64,000 bases of DNA from contig JAQTOU010000003.1 in NCBI GenBank assembly GCA_028713125.1, forward strand, positions 62,001 through 126,000, in the 5' to 3' direction. The position numbers and the translations under genes were made by a program. Positions 50,638 to 59,084 of this stretch are shown piece by piece. Origin of the DNA: Elusimicrobiales bacterium (GTDB lineage: Bacteria > Elusimicrobiota > Elusimicrobia > Elusimicrobiales > UBA9959). The number at the start of each line of letters is the position of its first letter. The first letter of the stretch is position 1. The notes beneath the pieces were generated by a model. It was not told the DNA's origin and did no database searches. It was given only the letters and a program-made list of their open reading frames with translations.

Positions 50638-51510
50638 ATGAAAAAGGAGCTTGGAGGCGGGGCCGGGTATTACTGGAGCCTGCTTGTCCGGACCTTTAAG
50701 GCCTGGGACTCCGACCACGGGCCGCGGATGGGCGCCGCGCTGGCTTATTACGCGCTGTTTTCGCTTGCGCCTCTCCTGATCATCGCCCTCGCCGTCGCGG
50801 GGTCTTTTTTCGGGGATATGTCGGCGCAGGACGAGGTCTTCAGGCAGGTCCGGGCCCATGTCGGGACACAAGGCGCCCAGGCGGTAAGGGACCTTATGGG
50901 GTCCATGGCGTCCTTCAAGAGCGGATTTTTAGGCGCTCTCGCCAGCGCGGCGGTGCTTCTCTTTGCGGCTTCGGGGCTGGTAAGCGAGCTGCAGTCGGGG
51001 CTGAACGATATCTGGAGGGTGGAGCCCCCGCCCCGCCCCTGGCTGGCCCTTATCCGACGGCGCGTTATGGCGCTTGGCTTCGTGCTCGGCTCCGGCTTCC
51101 TGCTTTTGCTGGCTCTGGTCCTGAGCGCCGCGGTTTCCGTGGCGGGCAAGTATGTGAGCTCCTGGCTGCCGGTGCCTGAGGCCGCCATGTACGCTATGGA
51201 TTTTGCCCTTGTTTTCGGCGTGACTACGCTGTTGTTCGCTATGGTCTATAAATACCTGCCCGATACGCGCATCGCCTGGCGGGACGTCTGGACCGGCGCG
51301 GGCGTCACGTCCATCCTGCTGACGCTGGGAAATCTGGTTATCGGCATCTACCTGGGGAAAAGCGACCTCACTACGGCTTTCGGCGCCGCGGGCTCGCTGA
51401 TCCTGGTACTGGTCTGGGCTTTTTACTGCTCGCAGCTTTTGTACTTCGGCGCCGAGTTTACCCGCGTGCGCGCCCAGGAGCGGGGGCTGGCGGCAGGCCA
51501 GCGGCCCTGA
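50638..51510 (+). CDS. YihY/BrkB-family membrane protein
   Basis: 290 residues. N-terminal DHGPRMGAALAYYALFSLAPLLIIALAVAG, the family hallmark (A-A-L-A-Y-Y-x-x-F-S-L-x-P). Four more hydrophobic helices follow, and the C-terminal FGAAGSLILVLVWAFYCSQLLYFGAEFTRVRA block. The family was once called RNase BN in error and is tied to envelope or serum-resistance functions. It has no clear own promoter; an 18-bp palindrome follows its stop. Confidence 0.88.
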   Translation: MKKELGGGAGYYWSLLVRTFKAWDSDHGPRMGAALAYYALFSLAPLLIIALAVAGSFFGDMSAQDEVFRQVRAHVGTQGAQAVRDLMGSMASFKSGFLGALASAAVLLFAASGLVSELQSGLNDIWRVEPPPRPWLALIRRRVMALGFVLGSGFLLLLALVLSAAVSVAGKYVSSWLPVPEAAMYAMDFALVFGVTTLLFAMVYKYLPDTRIAWRDVWTGAGVTSILLTLGNLVIGIYLGKSDLTTAFGAAGSLILVLVWAFYCSQLLYFGAEFTRVRAQERGLAAGQRP

Positions 51511-51523
51511 CCAAGCGGGCCGG

Positions 51524-51541
51524 AAGTCGCGGCCGCGACTT
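51524..51541. repeat. 18-bp perfect palindrome between brkB and the DUF4105 gene
   Basis: AAGTCGCGGCCGCGACTT, perfect over 18 bp, 14 bases past the stop at 51510. It has no T-run, so it is a weak terminator at best; an operator is possible. The remaining gap to 51614 is AT-rich (TTATATATAATTAAG). Confidence 0.6.
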
Positions 51542-51613
51542 TCAGTTATATATAATTAAGTCACATATGCTTCTCGCGAATAAAAAAAACCGGGCCGGGC
51601 GGCGGCGCGTCTG

Positions 51614-52594
51614 ATGAGGATAAAACAGGTTTTTGCCTGGTTTTCTTTCATGGCCTTGTCGTGCTGGGTGGTAATGGCCATTTCCTATTCCAACTTCCCG
51701 TACGGAGCGCGTATAGCGGCGGCCGCGGTCTTCGGGATACTGGCGCTATGCAGCGTTTTTATCCCGCGTGCGGGCAGAACTAAAATAATCCGCTTCTCCT
51801 CCTTATTCCTCATATCGATGGCATTCTGGCTGGCCCTGCCCCCGAGCAATGAGCGGGACTGGGCGCCGGATGTGGCGAAGCTCGCCTACGCCGAAGTCGC
51901 CGGCAGCACCGTTACCCTGCATAATATCCGGGATTGCGATTACCGGAGCGAAACGGATTATACCGTCCGGCACTATGACCGGACCTTCGATCTCGGCTCC
52001 CTGCGCAGCCTGGACCTTTATTTCGTCGACTGGGGGCTGCCGCATATCGCGCATACGATGCTCAGCTTCGGGTTCGGGGGGGGCAAATACGTCTGCTTTT
52101 CCATAGAGACGCGGAAAAAGAAAGGCGAGGAGTATTCCTCGGTCAGGGGCTTTTTTAAGCAGTATGAGCTGATCTATGTGGTGGCCGATGAGCGGGACGT
52201 GGTCAGGCTTCGCGCAAATTACCGCAAGGGGGAAAATGTTTACCTCTACCGCCTGGACGCGACCCCCGATTTTATCCGGAAGGTCTTCCTGGACTATCTG
52301 CAAAGCGTCAATAGCCTGAAGGACAGGCCCCAATGGTATAACGCCCTGACGGCGAACTGCACTACTGATATCTGGAAACATATCGCCCCCTATTATCCGA
52401 AGGCGAAGTTCGACTGGCGCATCCTCGCCAGCGGCCATGTCGATGAGATGGCTTACGAGCTAGGCGTGCTTGACCAGTCCCTTCCTTTCCCGGAACTCAA
52501 GCGCCGCAGCCTGATCAACGAGCGCAGCAAAGCCGCCGGAGCGGACCAGGCCTATTCGGAAACGATAAGGCGCGGGCTGCCCGGCTTTAAATAG
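51614..52594 (+). CDS. DUF4105-family (Lnb-like) membrane protein
   Basis: 326 residues. Three N-terminal hydrophobic helices (about 8-95), then a periplasmic domain: VTLHNIRDCDYRSETDYTVRHYDRTFDLGSLRSLDLYFVDWG, IETRKKKGEEYSSVRGFFKQYELIYVV, and WYNALTANCTTDIWKHI. The NC pair in TANCTT and the early Cys/His residues are typical of the DUF4105 (Lnb N-terminal) family, which is thought to process lipoproteins. It converges on pldA with one base between the two stops. Confidence 0.78.
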   Translation: MRIKQVFAWFSFMALSCWVVMAISYSNFPYGARIAAAAVFGILALCSVFIPRAGRTKIIRFSSLFLISMAFWLALPPSNERDWAPDVAKLAYAEVAGSTVTLHNIRDCDYRSETDYTVRHYDRTFDLGSLRSLDLYFVDWGLPHIAHTMLSFGFGGGKYVCFSIETRKKKGEEYSSVRGFFKQYELIYVVADERDVVRLRANYRKGENVYLYRLDATPDFIRKVFLDYLQSVNSLKDRPQWYNALTANCTTDIWKHIAPYYPKAKFDWRILASGHVDEMAYELGVLDQSLPFPELKRRSLINERSKAAGADQAYSETIRRGLPGFK

Positions 52595-52595
52595 A

Positions 52596-53561
52596 TCAGT
52601 AAGAAAATGAGAGCCCGGCGAAACCCCGGCGCCCGAACCGGTCGAAGCGCAGCAGGGTTTCCCCGTAGCCGTACCAGTACTGCAGATAGATCGCGAAATT
52701 CATCTCCGGCAGCTGCTGCCTGAATCCGAATTCGTAAGATCTTTTCCCGCTGTCGCGGAAAATAGGCGTTTTGATATCCAGCTGATGGTTCTTCAGGCTG
52801 CCGCCCCAGAGAAAGTTCCTTACGCTTAGCCCTACCTCGCCTCGCCCCATGTAGTCCAGGAATTTGGCCCCGCTGCCTATAGACTTAAGGTAGGCGTCCT
52901 GGTCGGAATACCCCGAGGGCTGCCAGAGCTTAACGTAAAAAAGCGCCTTGTCCGAGAGGAAGGAATTGGGTATTTCCAGTTTTTTCCGGGATTCCACTCC
53001 CAGCTTTACCATTATATACTGCCTGTTCCAGCTTCTGGACCTGGCGGCGTCGAGGCCGTTGGATTCGTGTTCGATAGGGCAGATGATTATATTGCGCAGC
53101 CGGAGCCGGCCCGCTATTTTGACTTTGACCGGGTAATCCAGGAAAAATTCCGGGTTGTAGTTGGTTTCTTCGAAGGGCCGCGAGGACCGGCCTTCGTTCC
53201 AGAGGGACTTCTGAGTATAGCCGATATAGGCCGGGAACAAATTATATTTAAGGACGTACAGGTTCGGCTCCAGCAGCCGGAACTTCATGCTTATCTGGAA
53301 CTTGACCTGCGCGTGGTTATTGCCGGGCCACTGGTCGATGGAAAAATAATTCACCTTGTGCGCGGAAACGGGCCTGTCCGTTTTCTTTCCGAAATAAGCG
53401 CTTTGCGGGAATGCCTGCTGCTCGCTGGTGGGCAGGGTGTTTTCTGGATTATTCACGTCCTGCGGGGCTGCCGCCGTGGAGGCCTCGACTAAAAAAGCGC
53501 CCGCTTCGCAGTAACCGGAGAAGAACAGCGCGGAGATAAAACAGATAGTTGTTATTTTCAT
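52596..53561 (-). CDS. pldA: Outer-membrane phospholipase A (PldA)
   Basis: 321 residues with signal peptide MKITTICFISALFFSGYCEA. The catalytic triad layout of OMPLA is fully preserved: EHESNG gives H165 and S167, and SRSWNR gives N179. The H-S spacing of 2 and S-N spacing of 12 equal those of E. coli H142, S144, N156. The C-terminal half shows barrel strands ending YGYGETLLRFDRFGRRGFAGLSFSY, with the family's YGYGE. PldA degrades misplaced phospholipid in the outer leaflet when the membrane is stressed. I chose the ATG at 53561 (GGAAAGG upstream); 53579 would add six residues. Promoter element H lies just upstream on the minus strand. Confidence 0.93.
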   Translation of the reverse strand: MKITTICFISALFFSGYCEAGAFLVEASTAAAPQDVNNPENTLPTSEQQAFPQSAYFGKKTDRPVSAHKVNYFSIDQWPGNNHAQVKFQISMKFRLLEPNLYVLKYNLFPAYIGYTQKSLWNEGRSSRPFEETNYNPEFFLDYPVKVKIAGRLRLRNIIICPIEHESNGLDAARSRSWNRQYIMVKLGVESRKKLEIPNSFLSDKALFYVKLWQPSGYSDQDAYLKSIGSGAKFLDYMGRGEVGLSVRNFLWGGSLKNHQLDIKTPIFRDSGKRSYEFGFRQQLPEMNFAIYLQYWYGYGETLLRFDRFGRRGFAGLSFSY

Positions 53562-53596
53562 GGCGCCTTTCCGGGGCATTCCCCGGACTTCTCCAT

Positions 53597-53663
53597 ATAG
53601 TACTCTTTGGGAAATTTGAACGCTATGAGGAGTTATACGCTCCGCGCTAGGTAGTATTCACGG
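53597..53663 (-). promoter_or_regulatory. Bipartite promoter element, copy H (pldA, minus strand)
   Basis: Read on the minus strand: box 1 CCGTGAATACTACCTA starting at 53663, box 2 AACTCCTCATAG starting at 53634 (offset 29), -10 TACTAT at 53602-53597 (offset 61). It lies back to back with copy F, with 39 bp between the two box-1 starts. The pldA ATG is 36 bases past the -10. Confidence 0.75.
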
Positions 53664-53702
53664 GGATCCGCGATTTTAGGTCTTACCGTTATTCAGCTTT
53701 TT

Positions 53703-53768
53703 CCGTAATATTACCTATCAAGCGGGGCATAATTACGAATAGATATAAAATTTGTGGAGGGGTATACT
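53703..53768 (+). promoter_or_regulatory. Bipartite promoter element, copy F (OMP-peptidase-ATPase operon)
   Basis: Box 1 CCGTAATATTACCTA at 53703-53717, box 2 AATTACGAATAG at 53731-53742 (offset 28), -10 TATACT at 53763-53768 (offset 60). The gene ATG at 53779 is only ten bases beyond the -10, so the transcript would be nearly leaderless unless the GTG at 53806 is used. Confidence 0.78.
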
Positions 53769-53778
53769 TTAAGCATAT

Positions 53779-54363
53779 ATGAAAACCAATAATTACAGCG
53801 GGAAAGTGAAAGGATGCATAGCGGCGGCGGCTTTGCTTCTGGGCCTGCAGCCAGCCGCGTTCGCGGAGACGGCGGAGGCAAAAAAAGCGCTCTCGGTCGG
53901 GCCCCGGGCAAGTTACTGCACGCCGAAGGACGCGGATTCCGGACAGTGGGCCCCGGGAGTTCAAGCCAGGGTTCATTTAACCCCGGACCTTGGCCTGGAA
54001 GCGTCCATCGATTATCTGAAGAACGATTTCGGTCCGCTCACCACTGTCAAGACCATCCCCCTGCAGGGGAGTTTACTGGCTTATATCAATCCCGGTGAAA
54101 TCGTGAAACCGTTCGTGCTCGGAGGCGTCGGTTGGTATTATACGATGGTGGACGGGCCGTTCGGTTACAGTAACAGCGCCTCACGGTTTGGACTGCATGC
54201 CGGATTAGGCCTGGAAATAATTATGAATAAATCACTATTCCTGAGCGGAACCTACCGGCATGTCTGGCTGAAAGACGTGGCTTCGAAGGACGCCAGCTCG
54301 CTGAGCAGAACCTATAATGACAGCGGGTCTATGATCACGTTCGCGCTGAATTTCGTGTTTTAA
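53779..54363 (+). CDS. Outer-membrane beta-barrel protein (paralogue of the protein at 38631)
   Basis: 194 residues. N-terminal signal-type stretch (VKGCIAAAALLLGLQPAAFA), then barrel strands LSVGPRASYCTPKDADSGQWAPGVQARVHL, LGLEASIDYLKNDF, VKPFVLGGVGWYYTMVD, RFGLHAGLGLEIIMNKSLFLSGTYRHVWLKD and the terminal FALNFVF. It aligns end to end with the protein at 38631, so the two are duplicates placed under two copies of the same promoter element. The ATG at 53779 has no ribosome site and lies ten bases past the -10. The GTG at 53806 would give a shorter signal peptide. Confidence 0.8.
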   Translation: MKTNNYSGKVKGCIAAAALLLGLQPAAFAETAEAKKALSVGPRASYCTPKDADSGQWAPGVQARVHLTPDLGLEASIDYLKNDFGPLTTVKTIPLQGSLLAYINPGEIVKPFVLGGVGWYYTMVDGPFGYSNSASRFGLHAGLGLEIIMNKSLFLSGTYRHVWLKDVASKDASSLSRTYNDSGSMITFALNFVF

Positions 54364-54400
54364 TCGCCCGGACCGGGCAGCTATACAAGGAGGAAGAAAT

Positions 54401-54784
54401 ATGAACATAAAGACTGTTATAACAGGCGGGAGAAGCGGTATCCTGGCTGCGCTGATACTGAGCACCACCATGACATGCATGTTATCTGGCAACGGTTGGG
54501 CCATGCTGGCTCCCGCGCAAAGCGCGCCCTCGGCCGAGGGCCAGGCCTACGACCGGGCTGGCGACGTGAAGGCGGTGCAGACGGCGCTGGAGTCGAAGAT
54601 AGTCCGCGACCGGCTGCAGTCGCTTGGGCTGAACGAGAAGGAAATAGAATCCAGGCTCGGAAAGCTCTCGGACCACCAGGTGCACCAGCTGGCCAAGGAC
54701 GTAAATACGCTCAGCCCGGGCGGAGGTGTTTTGGAACTTGTGGTCCTGGTGCTGCTGATAATACTGCTCGTACGCGCGTTATGA
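54401..54784 (+). CDS. PA2779-family protein
   Basis: 127 residues. Signal-like N-terminus (SGILAALILSTTMTCMLSGNGWA), a helical middle (QTALESKIVRDRLQSLGLNEKEIESRLGKLSDHQVHQLAKDVNTLSPGG) and one C-terminal transmembrane helix (VLELVVLVLLIILLVRAL). This layout is typical of PA2779-family proteins, which travel with PA2778-type peptidases, as here. AAGGAGGAAG lies before the ATG. The stop overlaps the next start (ATGA). Function unknown. Confidence 0.82.
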   Translation: MNIKTVITGGRSGILAALILSTTMTCMLSGNGWAMLAPAQSAPSAEGQAYDRAGDVKAVQTALESKIVRDRLQSLGLNEKEIESRLGKLSDHQVHQLAKDVNTLSPGGGVLELVVLVLLIILLVRAL

Positions 54785-55386
54785 CCTGCGGCGGGACGCC
54801 TGAGAGCCGGGCGCCGAAAGGCCTGCGCGGCGGCTTTCAGAAAGCCGCTCTGCCGGTCCTTGCGGCCTGCCTGCTTTCCGGCTGCTCGCTGAACAGGGTC
54901 TCGCTAGATCCGCAGAAAGCTGCCGGGGAGAAGCAGGTCTCGCTAAGCGTTCCGTTCTTCCCGGATAACACCGACCAGTGCGGGCCGTCCGCCCTGGCGA
55001 GCGTCCTGGAATATTGGGGCAAGCCGGAGGCGCCGGAGCGCCTGCGGACCGAGATCTACCGGGCCCGGCTGAAAGGATCGCTGACCGTCGACCTGCTGCT
55101 GGCGGCCGAGAGCCGCGGCCTCTCCGCCGAGATGGTGGAGGGCGGCCTTCCCCGGGTCAGGGCGGAACTGGACGCGGGGCGGCCCCTGATCGCCTTCGTC
55201 AACGCCGGCTTCAGTTTCTACCCCGTCGGCCATTACCTGGTCATCACCGGGTACGACGACAGGCGCCGGTGCATCCTGGCCCACTCGGGCATGAAGCGCG
55301 ACCAGCGGATACCTTACAGGAAGTTTGAAAAGCAATGGAAACAGAACGGACAATGGGCCTTACTGATACAGCCTCCACAACTGTAA
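54781..55386 (+). CDS. PA2778-family C39-like cysteine peptidase (lipoprotein)
   Basis: 201 residues. Lipobox LLSGCSL after an N-terminal hydrophobic stretch. The C39-type fold follows: VPFFPDNTDQCGPSALASVLEYWG (Cys in QCGP, the catalytic nucleophile), AELDAGRPLIAFVNAGFSFYPVGHYLVITGYDD (catalytic His in GHY) and the following D. It starts inside the PA2779 stop and is followed by a TPR lipoprotein gene, the usual PA2778-PA2779-TPR trio. Likely periplasmic; its substrate is not known. Confidence 0.85.
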   Translation: MTCGGTPESRAPKGLRGGFQKAALPVLAACLLSGCSLNRVSLDPQKAAGEKQVSLSVPFFPDNTDQCGPSALASVLEYWGKPEAPERLRTEIYRARLKGSLTVDLLLAAESRGLSAEMVEGGLPRVRAELDAGRPLIAFVNAGFSFYPVGHYLVITGYDDRRRCILAHSGMKRDQRIPYRKFEKQWKQNGQWALLIQPPQL

Positions 55387-56054
55387 CGGGAGGCCTCGCC
55401 GTAAGGGCGCTCGCGCTTGCGCTGGCGTGCCTGTTGGCCGGCTGCGCCGGGCTGCCGCGGCCGGCCGCCTACCGCGACGCCCTGTCGCCGGAGGAACATG
55501 CGCGCCTGGGAACCGCGTATGAGGCGCAAGGCCTGCGGCAGGAAGCCTTGAAACAGTATCAGGCGGCCGTCCGCGGCGGCCCGAAGTGCGCCGAGTGCTG
55601 GCTGGCCCTGGGCAATTACGAATTCACGGACGGGCGCTTCGGGGAGGCCGGGGCCGCTTTCCGCAAGGCGCTGAAAGCCGCTCCCCAACATTCCGGCGCC
55701 GCCAACAACCTGGCCATGACGCTGCTGGCGGACAATGGCAGCCTGACTGAAGCGGAGGCGCTCGGGCTGCAGGCGCTCCAGAACGCCGGCGCGCTGCGGC
55801 CGTACGTGCTGGATACGCTGGCCAACATTTTTCTCCGGCAGGGCCGCTGCGCCGAAGCCGCGGCGGCTATAGACAAGGCTGAAGCCGGGACACCCGCTGA
55901 CAATGGCCCCGTGCGCGGCCAGCTCCTGGAAACGCGCAATAATATCGCCTCAAACCAGGCTAAACAATCATGTGATTCAGACCGGGGAAGCGGGATGACG
56001 GCGTCTCCGCCGGCAGGCGGCGAGCCTGCGGCCGCGTCCCGGGAGAGCGAATGA
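55335..56054 (+). CDS. TPR lipoprotein of the PA2778 operon
   Basis: 239 residues. Lipobox LLAGCAG; then three TPR-like repeats (about 55-175: HARLGTAYEAQGLRQEALKQYQAAVRGGPKCAECWLALGNYEFTDGRFGEAGAAFRKALKAAPQHSGAANNLAMTLLA...). The tail (about 195-239) is Ser/Pro/Gly-rich. The ATG at 55335 overlaps the peptidase gene by 52 bases; an ATG at 55353 overlaps by 34. Long overlaps of this kind usually mean tight coupling. It probably helps the peptidase find its partner. Confidence 0.78.
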   Translation: METERTMGLTDTASTTVTGGLAVRALALALACLLAGCAGLPRPAAYRDALSPEEHARLGTAYEAQGLRQEALKQYQAAVRGGPKCAECWLALGNYEFTDGRFGEAGAAFRKALKAAPQHSGAANNLAMTLLADNGSLTEAEALGLQALQNAGALRPYVLDTLANIFLRQGRCAEAAAAIDKAEAGTPADNGPVRGQLLETRNNIASNQAKQSCDSDRGSGMTASPPAGGEPAAASRESE

Positions 56055-56380
56055 GCGTTACCTCCCACTATACCGGGTGCTATGTCCTTGACCGCCATTT
56101 TTCTTCAGCCATGAATTTCCGCTGGCTGGTAGTCGGCTCCGCTTTTCCTGACGCGTTAGTTTTTGACCGTGTTTTCATGTACGCCATCGATATGAAAAAG
56201 CACCGTGATTATTTTTCGGCTGGTTCCCCGCTGACTCAGATCGCGGAAAAGAAAATGTCTGCCGACGATCCGGCCTTCCATAATATTACCTGGCAGGCCG
56301 GGCAGAACTCATTATGGAGGTGGTATCCGCGAAAAAATATACTAATATTCACAGAGAGAGCGGTAAATAAATGTCTATGA
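56051..56380 (+). CDS. Doubtful short protein between the TPR gene and the P-type ATPase
   Basis: 109 residues that overlap the TPR gene by four bases (ATGA) and the ATPase start by ten. No family is recognised; composition is ordinary (AIDMKKHRDYFSAGSPLTQIAEKKM, WQAGQNSLWRWYPRKNILIF). The coupling arrangement supports it, but the sequence reads like unselected DNA in places. It may be a real orphan gene, a remnant, or simply a leader region for the ATPase. Confidence 0.3.
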   Translation: MSVTSHYTGCYVLDRHFSSAMNFRWLVVGSAFPDALVFDRVFMYAIDMKKHRDYFSAGSPLTQIAEKKMSADDPAFHNITWQAGQNSLWRWYPRKNILIFTERAVNKCL

Positions 56381-59046
56381 CAATACCTGCCGATACTGCC
56401 GTGCTGAATGACTGGCATAAAAAAAATATAGAAGAAGTTTTAAAGGAGCTCGGTTCGGGCCAGGCCGGCCTCGGCGCCGGCGAGGCCGCGCTACGCCTTG
56501 AGAAATACGGCCCCAACTCCCTTAAAGAAAAATCGAAGCGCGGCGCGCTGGCCATGCTCTTCGGCCAGTTCAAGGATTTCATGATAGTTGTGCTGATCGC
56601 TGCGGCCGCTATTTCAGGGGCCATCGGCGAATTGGTAGACGCCGGCGTGATAGCCGCCATAGTCGTGCTTAACGCCATAATGGGTTTCGCGCAGGAGTAC
56701 CGCGCCCAGAAGGCCATGGAGGCCTTAAAAAAGATGGCCGCGCCCAATGCTTCGGTAATACGGGCCGGCAAGGCCGAAACCGTGCCCGCCAGCGCGCTTG
56801 TTCCCGGAGATATAGTGGTTCTCGAGGCCGGCAGCATCGTCCCGGCGGACCTGCGCCTCGTAGAGGCCGCCTCGCTTAAAATAGAAGAAGCCGCGCTTAC
56901 CGGCGAATCCCTCTCTGTTGAAAAAAGTATACCGGCCATGGCCGGCGAGGACCTGCAGACAGGCGACAGGCTTAATATGGCCTATAGCGGCACCGCCGTT
57001 TCTTACGGCAGGGGCAAAGGCGTGGTTACCGCCACCGGCATGGCCACCGAACTGGGCAAAATAGCCGGGATGCTGCAGGACGAGGAAGAGGTGGAGACCC
57101 CGCTGCAGAAGCGGCTTACGGTCTTCGGGAAGAAGCTGGCCTGGGCGGTGCTGGCCATCTGCGCCGCGGTGTTCGGCTTCGGCCTGCTCCGCGGCGAGCC
57201 GGCCGCGCTGATGTTCCTGACGGCGGTGTCGCTGGCGGTGGCCGCCATCCCGGAGGCGCTGCCCGCGGTGATGAGTATCGCGCTGGCCCTCGGCGCGGGG
57301 AAACTGGTCAAACAGAACGCTCTTATCAGGAAGCTCCTTGCCGTGGAAACGCTTGGCTCCGTAACCTATATCTGCTCCGACAAGACCGGCACGCTTACGC
57401 AGAACAGGATGACGGTGGAGGAGATTTACGTGGACGGGACGCTGGTGAAGGCCGGGGAAGTCCCGCCGCAGCCAGGGATCTACGCGCGGCTGCTTACGGG
57501 CTTCGCCCTTAACAATGATTCGCTCCGGAAAGACGGGGGCTGGGCCGGCGACCCGACCGAGACCGCTCTCTGCGCGCTTGCGGCCGCCGGCGGCTTCGAC
57601 AAGCTGAAGCTCGACGCTGAACGCCCGCGCTCGGCCGAGCTGCCTTTCGATTCCGAGCGCAAGCGCATGACCACTTTCCACTCCGGGCAGCTGGCCGGCT
57701 GGGAGGGCGGCGCGTATTTCTCCGTCACAAAAGGCGCGGCGGAAGGGCTGCTGGAAAAGTCCGCGAACATAATGTATTCCTCGGGTATCGGCCCGGACGG
57801 CAAGGAGAAAATACAGGCTGCGGCCGAGGAGATGGCCTCCCGGGGCCTGCGCGTGCTAGGTCTGGCCGCCCGGCAGTGGGCTGCCCTGCCCGGGGCGCCG
57901 ACGCCGGCTGAGGCGGAGAAAGACCTGGTCTTTATCGGCCTGGCGGGCATAGCCGACCCTCCCAGGGAAGAGGCCAAAGCCGCCGTGGCGGAATGCCGCG
58001 GGGCTGGCATCGTAACGGTCATGATAACCGGCGACCACCCGGTCACGGCGCGCAATATAGCCGAGCGCCTGGGCATAGTAAAGCCGGGCGACGCGGAAGC
58101 CATGCTGACCGGCGCGGAACTCGGGAAGCTCTCGCCTGAGGCTTTCGCGCTGAGAGTCGAAGGGATAAGGGTTTACGCCCGCGTGGCCCCGGAGCAGAAG
58201 CTGCGCATCGTCAAGGCGCTGCAGGCCCGCGGCCAGTTCGCCGCCATGACCGGCGACGGGGTGAACGACGCCCCGGCGCTTAAGCGGGCCGATATCGGCA
58301 TCGCTATGGGGATAACCGGCACGGACGTTTCGAAGGAAGCGGCCCACATGATCCTGCTCGACGACAACTTCGCCACGATAGTAAAAGCCGTGGGAGAGGG
58401 GCGCAGGATCTTCGACAATATAAGGCGCTTCGTGCGCTACGTGCTTACCTGCAATTCTGGCGAGATCTGGACTATTTTCCTAGCTCCTTTCCTGGGGCTG
58501 CCGATACCGCTGCTGCCCATACAGATCCTTTGGATAAACCTGGTCACGGACGGCCTGCCGGGGCTGGCGCTGACCGCGGAGGCCGCCGAACCGGACATAA
58601 TGAAGAACCCGCCGCGCAGCCCCGGCGAAAGCCTGCTCGCGGGCGGGCTGGGCGTGCATGTCATCTGGGTGGGGCTGCTGCTCGGCCTGCTTTGCCTCTG
58701 CACGCAGGCCTGGGCCATGAAAACCGGCGCGCACTGGCAGACTATCGTGTTCACTGTGCTGTGCCTCAGCCAGCTCGGCCACGCGCTGGCCATACGTTCG
58801 GAGAAGCGGTCGCTTTTCCGGATGGGACTCCTGTCCAATAAACCGCTGCTTTATTCCGTCCTGCTGACCGTCGCGCTGCAGCTTGCTGTAATTTATCTGC
58901 CGTGGTGCAATAAGATCTTCCGGACCGCGCCGCTGCCGCCGCGCGAGCTGGTCATCGCTTTCCTGCTGTCTTCCATAGTGTTCCTGGCGGTGGAGGTCGA
59001 AAAGCTGATAAGAAGGCGCAGGTTCCCTTCTGTTCCCGCCGTGTAA
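56371..59046 (+). CDS. P-type cation ATPase (Ca2+-type, P2A)
   Basis: 891 residues. The N-terminal cation-ATPase domain starts DWHKKNIEEVLKELGSGQAGL. The actuator has EAALTGESLSVEK, and the phosphorylation site is SDKTGTLTQN (Asp337). The M4 motif is VAAIPEALPAVMSIALALG (PEALP, usual for the P2 group). The hinge has MTGDGVNDAPALKRADIGIAMG. Later helices include NSGEIWTIFLAPFLGLPIPLLPIQILWINLVTDGLPGLALTAE, with the N-x-x-x-E and N-x-x-x-D ligand pattern of Ca2+ pumps. Substrate Ca2+ (or Mn2+) is likely but not proven. It ends before promoter element G. Confidence 0.92.
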   Translation: MSMTIPADTAVLNDWHKKNIEEVLKELGSGQAGLGAGEAALRLEKYGPNSLKEKSKRGALAMLFGQFKDFMIVVLIAAAAISGAIGELVDAGVIAAIVVLNAIMGFAQEYRAQKAMEALKKMAAPNASVIRAGKAETVPASALVPGDIVVLEAGSIVPADLRLVEAASLKIEEAALTGESLSVEKSIPAMAGEDLQTGDRLNMAYSGTAVSYGRGKGVVTATGMATELGKIAGMLQDEEEVETPLQKRLTVFGKKLAWAVLAICAAVFGFGLLRGEPAALMFLTAVSLAVAAIPEALPAVMSIALALGAGKLVKQNALIRKLLAVETLGSVTYICSDKTGTLTQNRMTVEEIYVDGTLVKAGEVPPQPGIYARLLTGFALNNDSLRKDGGWAGDPTETALCALAAAGGFDKLKLDAERPRSAELPFDSERKRMTTFHSGQLAGWEGGAYFSVTKGAAEGLLEKSANIMYSSGIGPDGKEKIQAAAEEMASRGLRVLGLAARQWAALPGAPTPAEAEKDLVFIGLAGIADPPREEAKAAVAECRGAGIVTVMITGDHPVTARNIAERLGIVKPGDAEAMLTGAELGKLSPEAFALRVEGIRVYARVAPEQKLRIVKALQARGQFAAMTGDGVNDAPALKRADIGIAMGITGTDVSKEAAHMILLDDNFATIVKAVGEGRRIFDNIRRFVRYVLTCNSGEIWTIFLAPFLGLPIPLLPIQILWINLVTDGLPGLALTAEAAEPDIMKNPPRSPGESLLAGGLGVHVIWVGLLLGLLCLCTQAWAMKTGAHWQTIVFTVLCLSQLGHALAIRSEKRSLFRMGLLSNKPLLYSVLLTVALQLAVIYLPWCNKIFRTAPLPPRELVIAFLLSSIVFLAVEVEKLIRRRRFPSVPAV

Positions 59047-59084
59047 AGTAAATACCGCCGACGATGGGCAGCAGTCCTGATTTT

